A stretch of DNA of 64,000 nucleotides, from contig NZ_JABMCJ010000092.1 in assembly GCF_013359755.1 (NCBI RefSeq), forward strand, positions 1-64,000, read 5' to 3'. Made by a program: the position numbers and the translations under genes. The DNA comes from Tardiphaga robiniae. Lineage in GTDB: Bacteria > Pseudomonadota > Alphaproteobacteria > Rhizobiales > Xanthobacteraceae. How positions within the stretch are numbered: position 1 is the first letter of the stretch; each line of letters starts with the position of its first letter. Below, piece after piece: positions 1 to 7,896 of the stretch. Below the pieces are notes generated by a model. That model was given only the letters and a program-made list of their open reading frames with translations. It was not told where the DNA came from and did not search any database.

Positions 1-370
1 CGACCAAGTCAAAACGCGTTCGGCCTAGTCGCTTGAGGCTCCCTTCCCATCGCCTTGGGACTTTAATTCGCGATCGGAGCGTTCGTCGAGGCAAAGTGTA
101 AGCAACCGAAAAAACACCGCAGGCGGAACGTCGGGCACTGGCTCGGCGCCTCCGAAAGTCCTGATGCATTCACTATTGCGGAAGACCGCATTCGCATCAG
201 GCCCAAGGGTGCATCGGGCACCCGGCGTTCCGCACGCCCTCTCACAAGGGGGCGGGGATGCAAGCGACGACGGCGCCCCCGCGCCGCAAACAATGGGGGC
301 GATGACGCATGTCTGAAGGGCAGTGGCTGTTTGACATTCACATCCGCGATGACGCGCAGGCGTCAGAGGA
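1..370. other. Gene-free edge of window
   Basis: I see no convincing gene here. Open frames on both strands have arginine- and proline-rich translations with no recognisable domain, no good ribosome binding site and no signal peptide. They look like by-products of high GC. A neighbouring gene outside the window may use part of this as promoter or terminator. Confidence 0.5.
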
Positions 371-549
371 ATCCCTCCCCCAGCGCGAAGCGAAGCTTCG
401 CTAGGCGGGGAGGGTCGGCCGAACGAGGCGATGCGGAGCATCGACGAATTGGAGGCCGGGGTGGGGGTGCCCCACGTGAGAGCGTCGCTTGTGGCACCCC
501 CACCCGACCGGCCAAGCGGCCGGCCACCCTCCCCGCAAGGGGGAGGGAT
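371..549. repeat. Palindromic GC-rich intergenic repeat
   Basis: The stretch is bounded by TCCCTCCCC at 372-380 and its complement GGGGAGGGA at 540-548. Inside are further complementary blocks: a GGCCGGGGTGGGGGTGCC-like block near 455-472 faces GGCACCCCCACC near 493-504, and GGCCGGCC-type palindromes lie near 510-525. This nested architecture is typical of dispersed intergenic repeats in Bradyrhizobium-like genomes. It lies just downstream of the oxidoreductase stop codon, so it could also act as a transcript end. Family membership is inferred, not searched. Confidence 0.6.
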
Positions 550-577
550 AAGAGAGAAGCCCCGCTACACGATCTCC

Positions 578-1579
578 CTACACCTTCACCATCCGCTTGC
601 CCCGGTTCTCACCGGCCAGCAGACCGATCAGTGCCTGCGGCGTGTTCTCCAGCCCGTCGATAACGTCTTCCTGGACCTTGAGCTTGCCGGCGGCGACCCA
701 GGACTGCAGATCGGTCAAAGCCTTTTCGCGCTGGTTCATGTAGTCCATCACGATGAAGCCCTGCATGATCAGGCGTTTCACCACGATCAGACCCGGCACG
801 CCGCGTGGGCCGGTCGCCGAGGGCGCGCCGTCATATTGCGAGATGGCGCCGCAGCAGGCGATGCGGCCGTTGAGATTCATTTGTGCGAGACAAGCCTCGA
901 GAATGTCGCCGCCGACATTGTCGAAATAGACGTCGATGCCACCCGGCGCTGCCGCCTTCAGCGCCTTGAACACCGCGCCGTCCTTGTAGTCCACCGCGGC
1001 ATCGAAGCCGAGTTCTTTGGTTAGCCAGTCGCATTTGTCCTTGCCGCCGGCGATGCCGATCACCCGGCAGCCCTTGATCTTGGCGATCTGGCCGACGATG
1101 GAGCCGACCGAGCCGGCCGCCGCCGAGACGACGACGGTCTCGCCTGCCTTGGGCTTGCCGACGTCCAGCAGGCCGAAATAGGCTGTAAGTCCGGCGATGC
1201 CATAGACGCTGAGCAGGTGCGTCATCGGCTCCATTGATGGCATCTTGTTGAGATGCTTGGCTGGCACCGCCGCGTAATTCTGCCAGCCGGTGTCGCCGAA
1301 CACGATGTCACCCGGCTTCAGCGCAGGAGACTTCGACGACACGACTTCGGCAATGCCGCCGCCCGCCATCACCGTATTGGCCTCGACCGCAGCGCGATAG
1401 GTCGCGCCATGCATCCATGCGCGATTGGCAGCGTCGAGCGAGATGTAACGCACGCGCAGCAGCGCTTCGCCATCTTTCGGCTCGGGAATCTGGCCCTTTG
1501 ATAGTTTGAAATGCTCGGGCCCCAATTTTCCTGTGGGCTTTTCGACGAGCAGCACCTGATGATTGACGGTGTCGGTCAT
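578..1579 (-). CDS. NADP-dependent oxidoreductase, MDR family (CurA/leukotriene B4 reductase-like)
   Basis: A 333-residue zinc-independent medium-chain dehydrogenase/reductase that probably reduces the C=C bond of an enone with NADPH in the cytoplasm. The N-terminal GroES-like half begins with the VEKPTGKLGPEHF segment typical of the CurA/PTGR group. The Rossmann half carries AAAGSVGSIVGQIAK near residue 150, followed by the VIGIAGG strand. The end reads RGKRMVKV, a normal family C-terminus. An upstream in-frame extension to 1636 exists, but the ATG at 1579 has AGGAGA at good spacing, so I chose it. The gene stands alone and is divergent from the symporter at 1814. The natural substrate is unknown. 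Confidence 0.9.
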   Translation of the reverse strand: MTDTVNHQVLLVEKPTGKLGPEHFKLSKGQIPEPKDGEALLRVRYISLDAANRAWMHGATYRAAVEANTVMAGGGIAEVVSSKSPALKPGDIVFGDTGWQNYAAVPAKHLNKMPSMEPMTHLLSVYGIAGLTAYFGLLDVGKPKAGETVVVSAAAGSVGSIVGQIAKIKGCRVIGIAGGKDKCDWLTKELGFDAAVDYKDGAVFKALKAAAPGGIDVYFDNVGGDILEACLAQMNLNGRIACCGAISQYDGAPSATGPRGVPGLIVVKRLIMQGFIVMDYMNQREKALTDLQSWVAAGKLKVQEDVIDGLENTPQALIGLLAGENRGKRMVKV

Positions 1580-1813
1580 GGCCGTTGTCTCCTTGTTTCT
1601 TCCTGTGTCGAAACTTGTTGCAGTCGCCGCGTACAAAACAATCAGACTGCACAGTTTTTGTAGTTGGCGATGACGCTATGCGGCAGCGCGGCATTCCACA
1701 ACGGCTATTTGCCGCCTGATGATACCGAAACGGTACGCGGCTGACGAAGCTTGTTGCGCGCTCTGATCAATATGACAGACTGTCGCAGTTGGGAATGTGT
1801 AACGGGGGACGGT

Positions 1814-3109
1814 ATGTCGAACAGGTTTACGCAATACATTCTGATCGCGATGGCGCTGGGCATCGTGATGGGCTCGCTGGTTTTCAACTATTTACCCGAT
1901 AGCCGCGTCGAGATCGCGGCCGACGTCAATCTGATCGCCATGTTGTTCCTGCGCCTGATCAAGATGATCATCGCGCCCCTGGTCTTCGCCACGCTGGTCG
2001 GCGGCATCGCCCATATGGGCTCGGGCTCCAAGCTCGGCCGCATCTTCGCCAAGACCATGGGCTGGTTCGTCAGTGCCTCCTTCATCTCGCTGCTGCTCGG
2101 CCTCGTGATGGTCAACCTGTTGCAGCCCGGCGCGAATTTCCCGGGAACGCTGCCGGCTGCGGGGCAATCGACGGGCCTGCCGGTGTCGGCTTTCTCCATC
2201 GAGAAATTCCTGACCCATTTGATCCCGACCTCCATCGCGGACGCGATGGCGCAGAACGAGATCCTGCAGATTGTTATCTTTGCCGTGTTCTTCGCAGTTG
2301 CGATGGGCGCCATGCCGGAACGCTCCAAGCCGATGCTGCAACTGATCGATGACCTCGGTCACATCATGCTGAAAGTGACGGGCTATGTGATGCTGTTCGC
2401 GCCGCTCGCGGTGTGGGCGGCGATCATGGCGACCGTGTCGAAGAATGGCCTCGGTGTGTTGTGGAAGCTGATCGTCTTCATGGGCGGTTTCTATCTGTCG
2501 CTGGCGATCCTGTGGGGCATTCTCGTGGTGGTCGGCTTCATCGTCATCGGGCCGCGCTACAGCCATCTGCTGCGGTTGATCCGCGAACCCTTGATGATCG
2601 CCTTCTCCACGGCAAGTTCGGAAGCGGCCTATCCGAAGACGCTGGAAGGCCTCAACCGTTTCGGGGCCTCGTCGCGCATCTCCAGTTTCGTGCTGCCGCT
2701 GGGCTACTCGTTCAATCTCGACGGCACGATGATGTATTGCACCTTTGCGAGCATTTTCATTGCGCAGACCTATCACATCGAAATGTCGCTCGGCACGCAG
2801 CTCGCGATGCTGGCAACGCTGATGATCACCTCGAAGGGCGTGGCCGGCGTGCCGCGGGCCTCGCTGGTGGTGATCGCGTCGACGCTCAGCCAGTTCAACA
2901 TTCCCGAAGCGGGCCTGTTGATGATTATGGGTATCGACACCTTCCTCGACATGGGCCGCAGCGCCACCAATGTGATCGGCAATTCGCTGGCCACGGCCGT
3001 GGTGGCGAAATGGGAGGGCGAACTCGCGCCCGAACATGAGCTCGGTCCCGACGATGTGGTGCCCGGCGACTTGATCCCTGGAGAAGTCCCCGCCCTCGGA
3101 CATGGTTGA
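1814..3109 (+). CDS. Dicarboxylate/amino acid:cation symporter (SDF family)
   Basis: A 431-residue inner-membrane secondary transporter of the DctA/GltP/EAAT fold that imports a dicarboxylate or acidic amino acid with Na+ or H+. The sequence is hydrophobic throughout. It carries the re-entrant loop signature STASSEAAYPKTLEGLNRFG, the cation/substrate segment GYSFNLDGTMMY, the second hairpin GVAGVPRASLVVIASTL, and the C-terminal GIDTFLDMGRSATNVIGN motif with the Asp and Asn ligands. The start at 1814 follows GGGGGA, whereas the longer frame from 1751 has no comparable signal. The next gene, five bases downstream, is a periplasmic amino-acid-type binding protein, an unusual partner for a secondary carrier. 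Glutamate, aspartate or succinate-like substrates are plausible. Confidence 0.93.
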   Translation: MSNRFTQYILIAMALGIVMGSLVFNYLPDSRVEIAADVNLIAMLFLRLIKMIIAPLVFATLVGGIAHMGSGSKLGRIFAKTMGWFVSASFISLLLGLVMVNLLQPGANFPGTLPAAGQSTGLPVSAFSIEKFLTHLIPTSIADAMAQNEILQIVIFAVFFAVAMGAMPERSKPMLQLIDDLGHIMLKVTGYVMLFAPLAVWAAIMATVSKNGLGVLWKLIVFMGGFYLSLAILWGILVVVGFIVIGPRYSHLLRLIREPLMIAFSTASSEAAYPKTLEGLNRFGASSRISSFVLPLGYSFNLDGTMMYCTFASIFIAQTYHIEMSLGTQLAMLATLMITSKGVAGVPRASLVVIASTLSQFNIPEAGLLMIMGIDTFLDMGRSATNVIGNSLATAVVAKWEGELAPEHELGPDDVVPGDLIPGEVPALGHG

Positions 3110-3114
3110 GGCCG

Positions 3115-4038
3115 ATGATGCGCCAGGCATGGACGACAGCGATATCGGGCGGGTTGTTGGCAGCGTGGCTGCTGACAACCGGCGCCGTGGCACAGACCGC
3201 GCGGGAGGGGCTTAGCCCCACCCTTGCCGCGATCAAGAAGTCGCGCACCGTTAAACTGGGTTATCGCGAAAGCTCACCGCCGTTCTCGTTCCTTGATCGG
3301 GCGGGTCACCCGATCGGCTACAGTCTCGAACTCTGCGAAGCCGTGGTCGAGGATATCGGCATCGAGGTCGATGATCACGCACTCAGGATCGAATATGTCA
3401 AGGTCACGTCGGATGATCGCATTCCCGCCGTGCTCGACGGCAAGATCGATCTCGAATGCGGAACGACCACTGCCAATGCCGAGCGGCGCAAGCTGGTCGC
3501 GTTCTCGCCATTGATGTTCGTCGCCGGTACCAAGCTGATGGTGCCGAAGACGACGAGCGCGGTCGCGCCGACCGACTTCAAGGGCAAGACCATTGTCGTT
3601 ACCAAAGGCACCACCAACGAGCAGGCGATGCATGCGGTCGACAAGAAGTTCAATCTCGGCCTCAACATCGTAGTCTCGCCCGATCACGAGCAGAGCTATC
3701 AGATGCTGGTCGACGGCAAGGCCGATGCCTTCGCGACCGACGATATCCTGCTGTCGGGTCTGATCGCGCGGCACAAGTCGCAGGACAAGTTCCGCGTCGT
3801 CGGCGATTACCTGTCCTACGATCCCTACGGCATCATGTTCCGCAAGGGTGAGCCGCAGCTTGCGGCTGTTGTCGAGCGCGCGTTTCGCCGGCTTGGCTCG
3901 AACCGTGATCTGATCCCGCTCTATAACAAATGGTTCGTCGCACGCCTGCCGACCGGCGAGCGTATGGGTGTCTCGATCTCGCCGCAGCTGGAAGAGAGCT
4001 TCAAGGTGTTGGACGATTCAGCGGGCGGGACGAATTGA
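3115..4038 (+). CDS. Periplasmic amino-acid-type substrate-binding protein (GltI/AatJ-like)
   Basis: About 307 residues of ABC-type solute-binding protein family 3. It has an N-terminal signal peptide (hydrophobic SGGLLAAWLLTTGAVAQ), then the family start VKLGYRESSPPFSFLD and GYSLELCEAVVEDI. These resemble glutamate/aspartate binding proteins. Later come DGKIDLECGTTTANAERR and KGTTNEQAM, also typical of GltI relatives. The start is ambiguous between ATGs at 3115 and 3118, and a TTG at 3106 overlaps the symporter stop. There is no ABC permease or ATPase beside it. The tight spacing to the SDF symporter implies one transcript and suggests it either feeds or senses the same substrate, but that link is inference. 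Confidence 0.88.
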   Translation: MMRQAWTTAISGGLLAAWLLTTGAVAQTAREGLSPTLAAIKKSRTVKLGYRESSPPFSFLDRAGHPIGYSLELCEAVVEDIGIEVDDHALRIEYVKVTSDDRIPAVLDGKIDLECGTTTANAERRKLVAFSPLMFVAGTKLMVPKTTSAVAPTDFKGKTIVVTKGTTNEQAMHAVDKKFNLGLNIVVSPDHEQSYQMLVDGKADAFATDDILLSGLIARHKSQDKFRVVGDYLSYDPYGIMFRKGEPQLAAVVERAFRRLGSNRDLIPLYNKWFVARLPTGERMGVSISPQLEESFKVLDDSAGGTN

Positions 4039-4076
4039 GGCTTAGCGTTCTTCATTAGGTCGATGGTACTATCAAA

Positions 4077-4195
4077 TGTCGTCCCCGCGAAGGCGGGGAC
4101 CCATACACGCCGATTTAAAGATTTGGCACTGTGGCTACGGCAGTTTCTAACCTCAGGCTCGGAGGTTATGGGTCCCCGCCTTCGCGGGGACGACA
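4077..4195. repeat. Paired palindrome repeat with 28-bp inverted ends (copy 1)
   Basis: The element has perfect 28-base inverted ends at 4077-4104 and 4168-4195. Each end is itself a hairpin (GTCCCCGC, four-base loop, GCGGGGAC). The 63-base middle is asymmetric. A second element with the same ends lies at 17782-17903 in the opposite orientation, so this is a dispersed repeat rather than a local terminator. It sits between the convergent ends of the binding-protein gene and the Mur-ligase-like gene, where it may also block read-through. Confidence 0.85.
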
Positions 4196-4216
4196 GCTGA
4201 GAGGCCGCTCAATCTC

Positions 4217-5536
4217 TCAAAAAAACACCAGATCCTGCGCCTTGCCGCCGCGCAGCACCGTGGCATATTCGATCGCCGCAAACAGTCCACCCGCCACATA
4301 GATTTTGCGCGGCACGGCGCGAGCGAGTTGCTGGCTGAGGCGCACCGCGTCTTCCATGGCATTGGCCACATGAATGCGCGCCGCCGGATGAGCCTTGCGC
4401 GCCGCGGCGCCCACCACGCGCGCGTCTGCGCCCTTGTGATAGGCGCGGGTGCACACGATCGTATCGAAGACGGGCGCGAGATGCTTGGCGATATCGTCGA
4501 CATTCTTGTCGCCGGAGACGCCGAGCACGAGCAACCAGTTGTCGTCGCCGTGGATGGCGCGAAGGCTCTTCAGGGCCTGCGCCACGCCATCGGGCGTATG
4601 GCCGACATCGATGACAGTCAGGGGATCGCGCTGAACGATCTCGAGCCGTCCTGGCCATCTGGTATCGCGCAGCCCGGTCCGGACCGCGAGATCGATGGCG
4701 CTGGTGGTCGCATCCGGATGCATGCGCTGCATCCAGAGAATGAACAGCGCAGCTGCAATGGCAGCATTGTTGAGCTGGAACTCGCCGGCCAGCATGAGTT
4801 CGAGCGCGCGCAGATCGAATGCGCCCAGCCGGCAGTTGAAAGCCTGGGCCTTGGATGATGCAAAGACGTTGCTGATCGTGATCTCGCCGCCGATATGCAG
4901 GCCGGTGACGTTGCGGTTGCGATTGTACTCGGCGAGATTGCCGCGCATGGGCAGGCAGTTCTCACCATAGACGACGGTGCCGCCCGAAATGCATGCATCG
5001 CTCTTGTCGCAGGCGATCAGCTCCAGCGAGTTGCCGAGCAGGTTGACGTGTTCGAGATCGACCGAGGTGACGCAGGTGATGTCGGCGCCGACCAGCCGAA
5101 CTGGATCGTAGCGTCCGCCGATGCCCGCCTCGAACACGGCGAATTCGCATTCGGTCTCCTGGAAATACAGGCAGGCCAGCGCGAACTGCGCCTCGAAGGC
5201 GCCGAAGGTTTCATGCAGCGTGTGCTGCTTGAGATCTGCGATGGCAGTGGCCACGCGCAGGACGAGGGCTTCCAGCAACTCGTCATCGACGGGTACGCCG
5301 TCAATCTGGAAGCGCTCATTGAAGCGATAGAGGTGCGGTGACGTGAACAAGCCTGTCCGCAGGCCGAAAGCGCGTCCGATGCTGGCGCAGAACGCCGCGG
5401 TCGAGCCCTTGCCGTTGGAGCCGGTGACGACCACGGAATGTTTGCGCAGCCTGACACGGTCGATGGACAGCGCGTCGAGCAGCATCGCCAGCCGGGCGAG
5501 GCATAGGCCGTCGCCATATTTGGGCAGGTTAAACAT
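4217..5536 (-). CDS. Mur-ligase/FolC-like amide ligase, second gene of a split CphA-like pair
   Basis: A 439-residue ATP-dependent ligase of the Mur ligase superfamily. The P-loop TGSNGKGST is at residues 38-46. FTSPHLYRFNERF and GIGGRYDPVRLV follow, then TSVDLEHVNLLG with the metal-site His. The Lys usually carbamylated in FolC sits in CDKSDA rather than the standard KAGI context. The C-terminal Rossmann part has TVIDVGHTPDG where folylpolyglutamate synthases normally read DGAHN. So the fold is FolC-like but several signatures have drifted. It overlaps the upstream ATP-grasp gene by 8 bases, implying translational coupling. Standard annotation would be FolC; I think a peptide or polyamino-acid ligase is equally likely because of the partner gene. 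Confidence 0.8.
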   Translation of the reverse strand: MFNLPKYGDGLCLARLAMLLDALSIDRVRLRKHSVVVTGSNGKGSTAAFCASIGRAFGLRTGLFTSPHLYRFNERFQIDGVPVDDELLEALVLRVATAIADLKQHTLHETFGAFEAQFALACLYFQETECEFAVFEAGIGGRYDPVRLVGADITCVTSVDLEHVNLLGNSLELIACDKSDACISGGTVVYGENCLPMRGNLAEYNRNRNVTGLHIGGEITISNVFASSKAQAFNCRLGAFDLRALELMLAGEFQLNNAAIAAALFILWMQRMHPDATTSAIDLAVRTGLRDTRWPGRLEIVQRDPLTVIDVGHTPDGVAQALKSLRAIHGDDNWLLVLGVSGDKNVDDIAKHLAPVFDTIVCTRAYHKGADARVVGAAARKAHPAARIHVANAMEDAVRLSQQLARAVPRKIYVAGGLFAAIEYATVLRGGKAQDLVFF

Positions 5537-6536
5537 CGAGCAGGCCGATCGCCGTAAATGTATGCCGCCAGATGCGCAGGATCAGATCCTCGCGGCCGCT
5601 GTCTTCGAGAAAGCGGATCGAGGGATTGGCATTGACCTCGATTACGCGCAAGGCCGCAGCATCGCCGTCGATATCCGTAAACAGGTCGACCGCGCCAGCG
5701 CGCAGGCCGAGCGCCTTGGCGGCCTGCAGCGCCATCGCAAAGGCAACAGTTTCGTTGCCCGGCGCCGCAAAGCTCATGCTGCCGCCTGCACTGCGATTCA
5801 TCCGGCCGGGAATCGCGCGCCGCTCGCCGTATGGCAGCACGCGATCGAGGGAGGTGTCATCGAGACCTGTGGCGGCCGACGAAATCCCGTGGCGGTCCAG
5901 CGCGGACGTCTCCGCGGCGATCAATTGCCTGAGCGTCGCTTTGCTGTCGCCCGTCACAAAGGGCGCCGTCTTCTGCGCGCAATACACGACCTCGTCGTCG
6001 AGGATGAACACGCGATATTCCTGGCCGGTATAGATGCGCTGCATCAGGATCGCGTCATAATACTGCGCGACCTGCTTGAGATAGGCCATCAGCGCGTCGC
6101 CGCCCGTGACAATCTCCGCAAAGTCGCCGCGCGATCCCATCAGCGGCTTGATGAAGGCCCGGTCGCCGAGTTCGGCGAAATGCCAGACGGCGTCAGCATG
6201 TTCGTGACCGGGCGGGCGATGGGCGCGATAACGCTCATGCAGGAAGAAGTATTTCCCGCCCAAAGTCGGGACGCCGGCGCGCTCCATCAGCACATTGGCG
6301 AAATACTTGTCATTCGCCAGCGTCGCAGCCGTGGCGTTGTTCTGCGGAAAGAACGAGCCGCGTCCGGCGCCGAAGGATGCGCTTCTGCCGTTGCGGCCGA
6401 CAGTGAAGATCAGGCCCGTTCCGCCATCGACGTCGGCGAAATCCAGCCTGAACTGGCGGCAAGCGTATTCGGCATAGATCGACTGGTCGGGATAGGATGG
6501 GGGCTTTCCAGCCCGGATGTCGCGAAGGGATGTCAT
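5529..6536 (-). CDS. ATP-grasp ligase resembling the central domain of cyanophycin synthetase
   Basis: A 335-residue ATP-grasp enzyme. Its landmarks follow the cyanophycin synthetase (CphA) ATP-grasp domain in order: DKYFANVLMERAGVPT near residue 78, FIKPLMGSRGDF near 129, YTGQEYRVFILDDEVVYCAQ near 190, an NRSAGGSMSF stretch matching the CphA NLSTGG element, and the metal-binding EVNANPSIRF near the end. These enzymes activate a carboxylate as acyl phosphate and attack it with an amine. Only about 75 residues precede the ATP-grasp core, far fewer than in CphA. The ATG at 6536 is chosen; a TTG lies just before it, and neither has a clear ribosome site. It is the first gene of a two-gene operon with the Mur-ligase-like gene. 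Confidence 0.8.
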   Translation of the reverse strand: MTSLRDIRAGKPPSYPDQSIYAEYACRQFRLDFADVDGGTGLIFTVGRNGRSASFGAGRGSFFPQNNATAATLANDKYFANVLMERAGVPTLGGKYFFLHERYRAHRPPGHEHADAVWHFAELGDRAFIKPLMGSRGDFAEIVTGGDALMAYLKQVAQYYDAILMQRIYTGQEYRVFILDDEVVYCAQKTAPFVTGDSKATLRQLIAAETSALDRHGISSAATGLDDTSLDRVLPYGERRAIPGRMNRSAGGSMSFAAPGNETVAFAMALQAAKALGLRAGAVDLFTDIDGDAAALRVIEVNANPSIRFLEDSGREDLILRIWRHTFTAIGLLDV

Positions 6537-6910
6537 CAAGGACCAGGCCGACGATTGAACGAAAAGCCGCCTGCGACGACTTTAACGAGGTGGCCGGAAA
6601 CTACCGGATCGGGATCGGGTGATCCAGCCGGATACCATTAACGGTGTCCGGCAAGAAACTGAACGAAACCTCCCATATCGGGTAATTTAATGTCGCGGCC
6701 AGATGGGCTGCTGCTGCATGGGTAACCTGCTTTGGAAATTAATCGACCGCCTCCCTCAGTCCGCAATTGCACTTCATGGCTACTTTGACTAATTGTCATT
6801 CGCAGCTGCGAGAACCAAAATTAGCCAATAGCCGCAATGGTTTCTCGGCATCGTGACGCGGCAAACAATGGACTTGTTCTAAAAAAGCCCGCACTGGAAA
6901 ATCAGATCTC
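6537..6910. other. Divergent intergenic region between the ATP-grasp gene and fpr
   Basis: These 374 bases hold no credible gene. They must contain the promoters for both divergent units. A TTGACT near 6787 could be a -35 element for the + strand, but I see no matching -10 at 16-18 bases. Short dyads such as GGATCGGGATCGGGTGATCC near 6606-6625 are present without a known consensus. The 3' part is A/T richer than its surroundings, as expected for a promoter. Confidence 0.4.
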
Positions 6911-7684
6911 ATGAGCGCCTTTCACAGAGAGAAAGTTCTTTCCGTCCAGCATTGGACCGATACACTTTTCAGCTTCAAAGCCACCCGCGACACCTCGTTC
7001 CGCTTCCAGAACGGCCAGTTCGCCATGATCGGCCTGGAAATCGATGGCAAGCCGCTGCTGCGTGCCTATTCGATGGCCAGCGCGAACCATGAGGAAGAAC
7101 TCGAGTTTTTCTCGATCAAGGTACCGGATGGCCCGCTGACCTCGCGCCTGCAGAAGATCAAGGAAGGCGACACCATCCTGGTCGCGCGTAAGGCGGTGGG
7201 CACGCTGGTCACCGACAGTCTGCTGCCGGGCAAACGCCTTCTCATGCTGTCGACCGGCACCGGTCTCGCGCCCTTTGCCAGCCTGATCAAGGATCCCGAA
7301 GTCTATGAGCAGTACGAGCAGGTCGTGCTGGTGCATGGCTGCCGGCAGGTCTCGGAGCTGGCCTATGGCGAGCGCTTGGTCGAACGACTCCAGAAGGACG
7401 AGCTGTTCGGGGAGCTGATGAAGGACAAGTTCACCTATTATCCAACGGTCACCCGCGAGCCCTTCCGCAATCGCGGCCGCATCACCGACCTGATCGAGTC
7501 CGGCCAGATCTTCAAGGATATCGGCCAGGGCCTGCTCGACATCACCATCGACCGCGTCATGCTGTGCGGCAGTCCGGCGATGCTCGAAGACCTGAAGGTC
7601 ATGTTTGAGAAGCGCGATTTCACCGAAGGCAGCGGCAACAAGCCCGGTCATTTCGTGATCGAGAAGGCTTTCGTCGAGCGCTAA
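6911..7684 (+). CDS. fpr: Ferredoxin--NADP reductase
   Basis: A 257-residue cytoplasmic FAD enzyme that moves electrons between NADPH and ferredoxin or flavodoxin. It is often tied to oxidative stress and Fe-S or nitrogen metabolism. The FAD-binding RAYSMAS is at residues 51-57, with the phosphate-side loop PDGPLTSRLQ after it. The NADP-binding STGTGLAPFASL is near 111-122, and CGSPAMLEDLK is in the C-terminal half. The protein ends HFVIEKAFVER, which matches the bacterial Fpr class with a short C-terminal extension beyond the core. Length is normal. A strong intrinsic terminator follows at 7719, so the gene is probably monocistronic. Confidence 0.95.
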   Translation: MSAFHREKVLSVQHWTDTLFSFKATRDTSFRFQNGQFAMIGLEIDGKPLLRAYSMASANHEEELEFFSIKVPDGPLTSRLQKIKEGDTILVARKAVGTLVTDSLLPGKRLLMLSTGTGLAPFASLIKDPEVYEQYEQVVLVHGCRQVSELAYGERLVERLQKDELFGELMKDKFTYYPTVTREPFRNRGRITDLIESGQIFKDIGQGLLDITIDRVMLCGSPAMLEDLKVMFEKRDFTEGSGNKPGHFVIEKAFVER

Positions 7685-7718
7685 GGCAGCCCGACACCAT
7701 CGAAATGCACTGCACTGC

Positions 7719-7745
7719 AAAACCCGCGCTCCGGCGCGGGTTTTG
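7719..7745 (+). terminator. Intrinsic terminator of fpr
   Basis: The stem CCCGCGC at 7723-7729 and its complement at 7734-7740 enclose a four-base loop and are flanked by AAAA before and TTTT after. It begins about 35 bases after the fpr stop codon. The symmetric A and T tracts could also give weak termination on the other strand. Confidence 0.85.
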
Positions 7746-7896
7746 TCGTCTGGGTCCCTCGCTTTTTGCAACGATTCATTGAGCGTGGCCCGATAGATTG
7801 GGCATTCTGGCGCGATGCTCTGCGGCAACGCGCTTGTGATGTTTGCGTCATCGGGTCTGTGTAACGCTAGCGCCATTCATGTCAGGCAGGATTTTT

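Noticed and set aside
431-1024. Long + strand frame over the oxidoreductase gene
   Set aside because: It is antisense to a gene with clear MDR motifs, has no domain and no ribosome site, and is explained by high GC.
1892-3193. 433-residue minus-strand frame opposite the SDF symporter
   Set aside because: The translation is His/Arg/Gln-rich without family motifs; the opposite strand has the full symporter signatures.
4217-5536. Plain assignment as folate synthesis gene folC
   Set aside because: The fold fits, but signature motifs have drifted and the overlapping CphA-like ATP-grasp partner makes a folate role uncertain, so I left the symbol empty.
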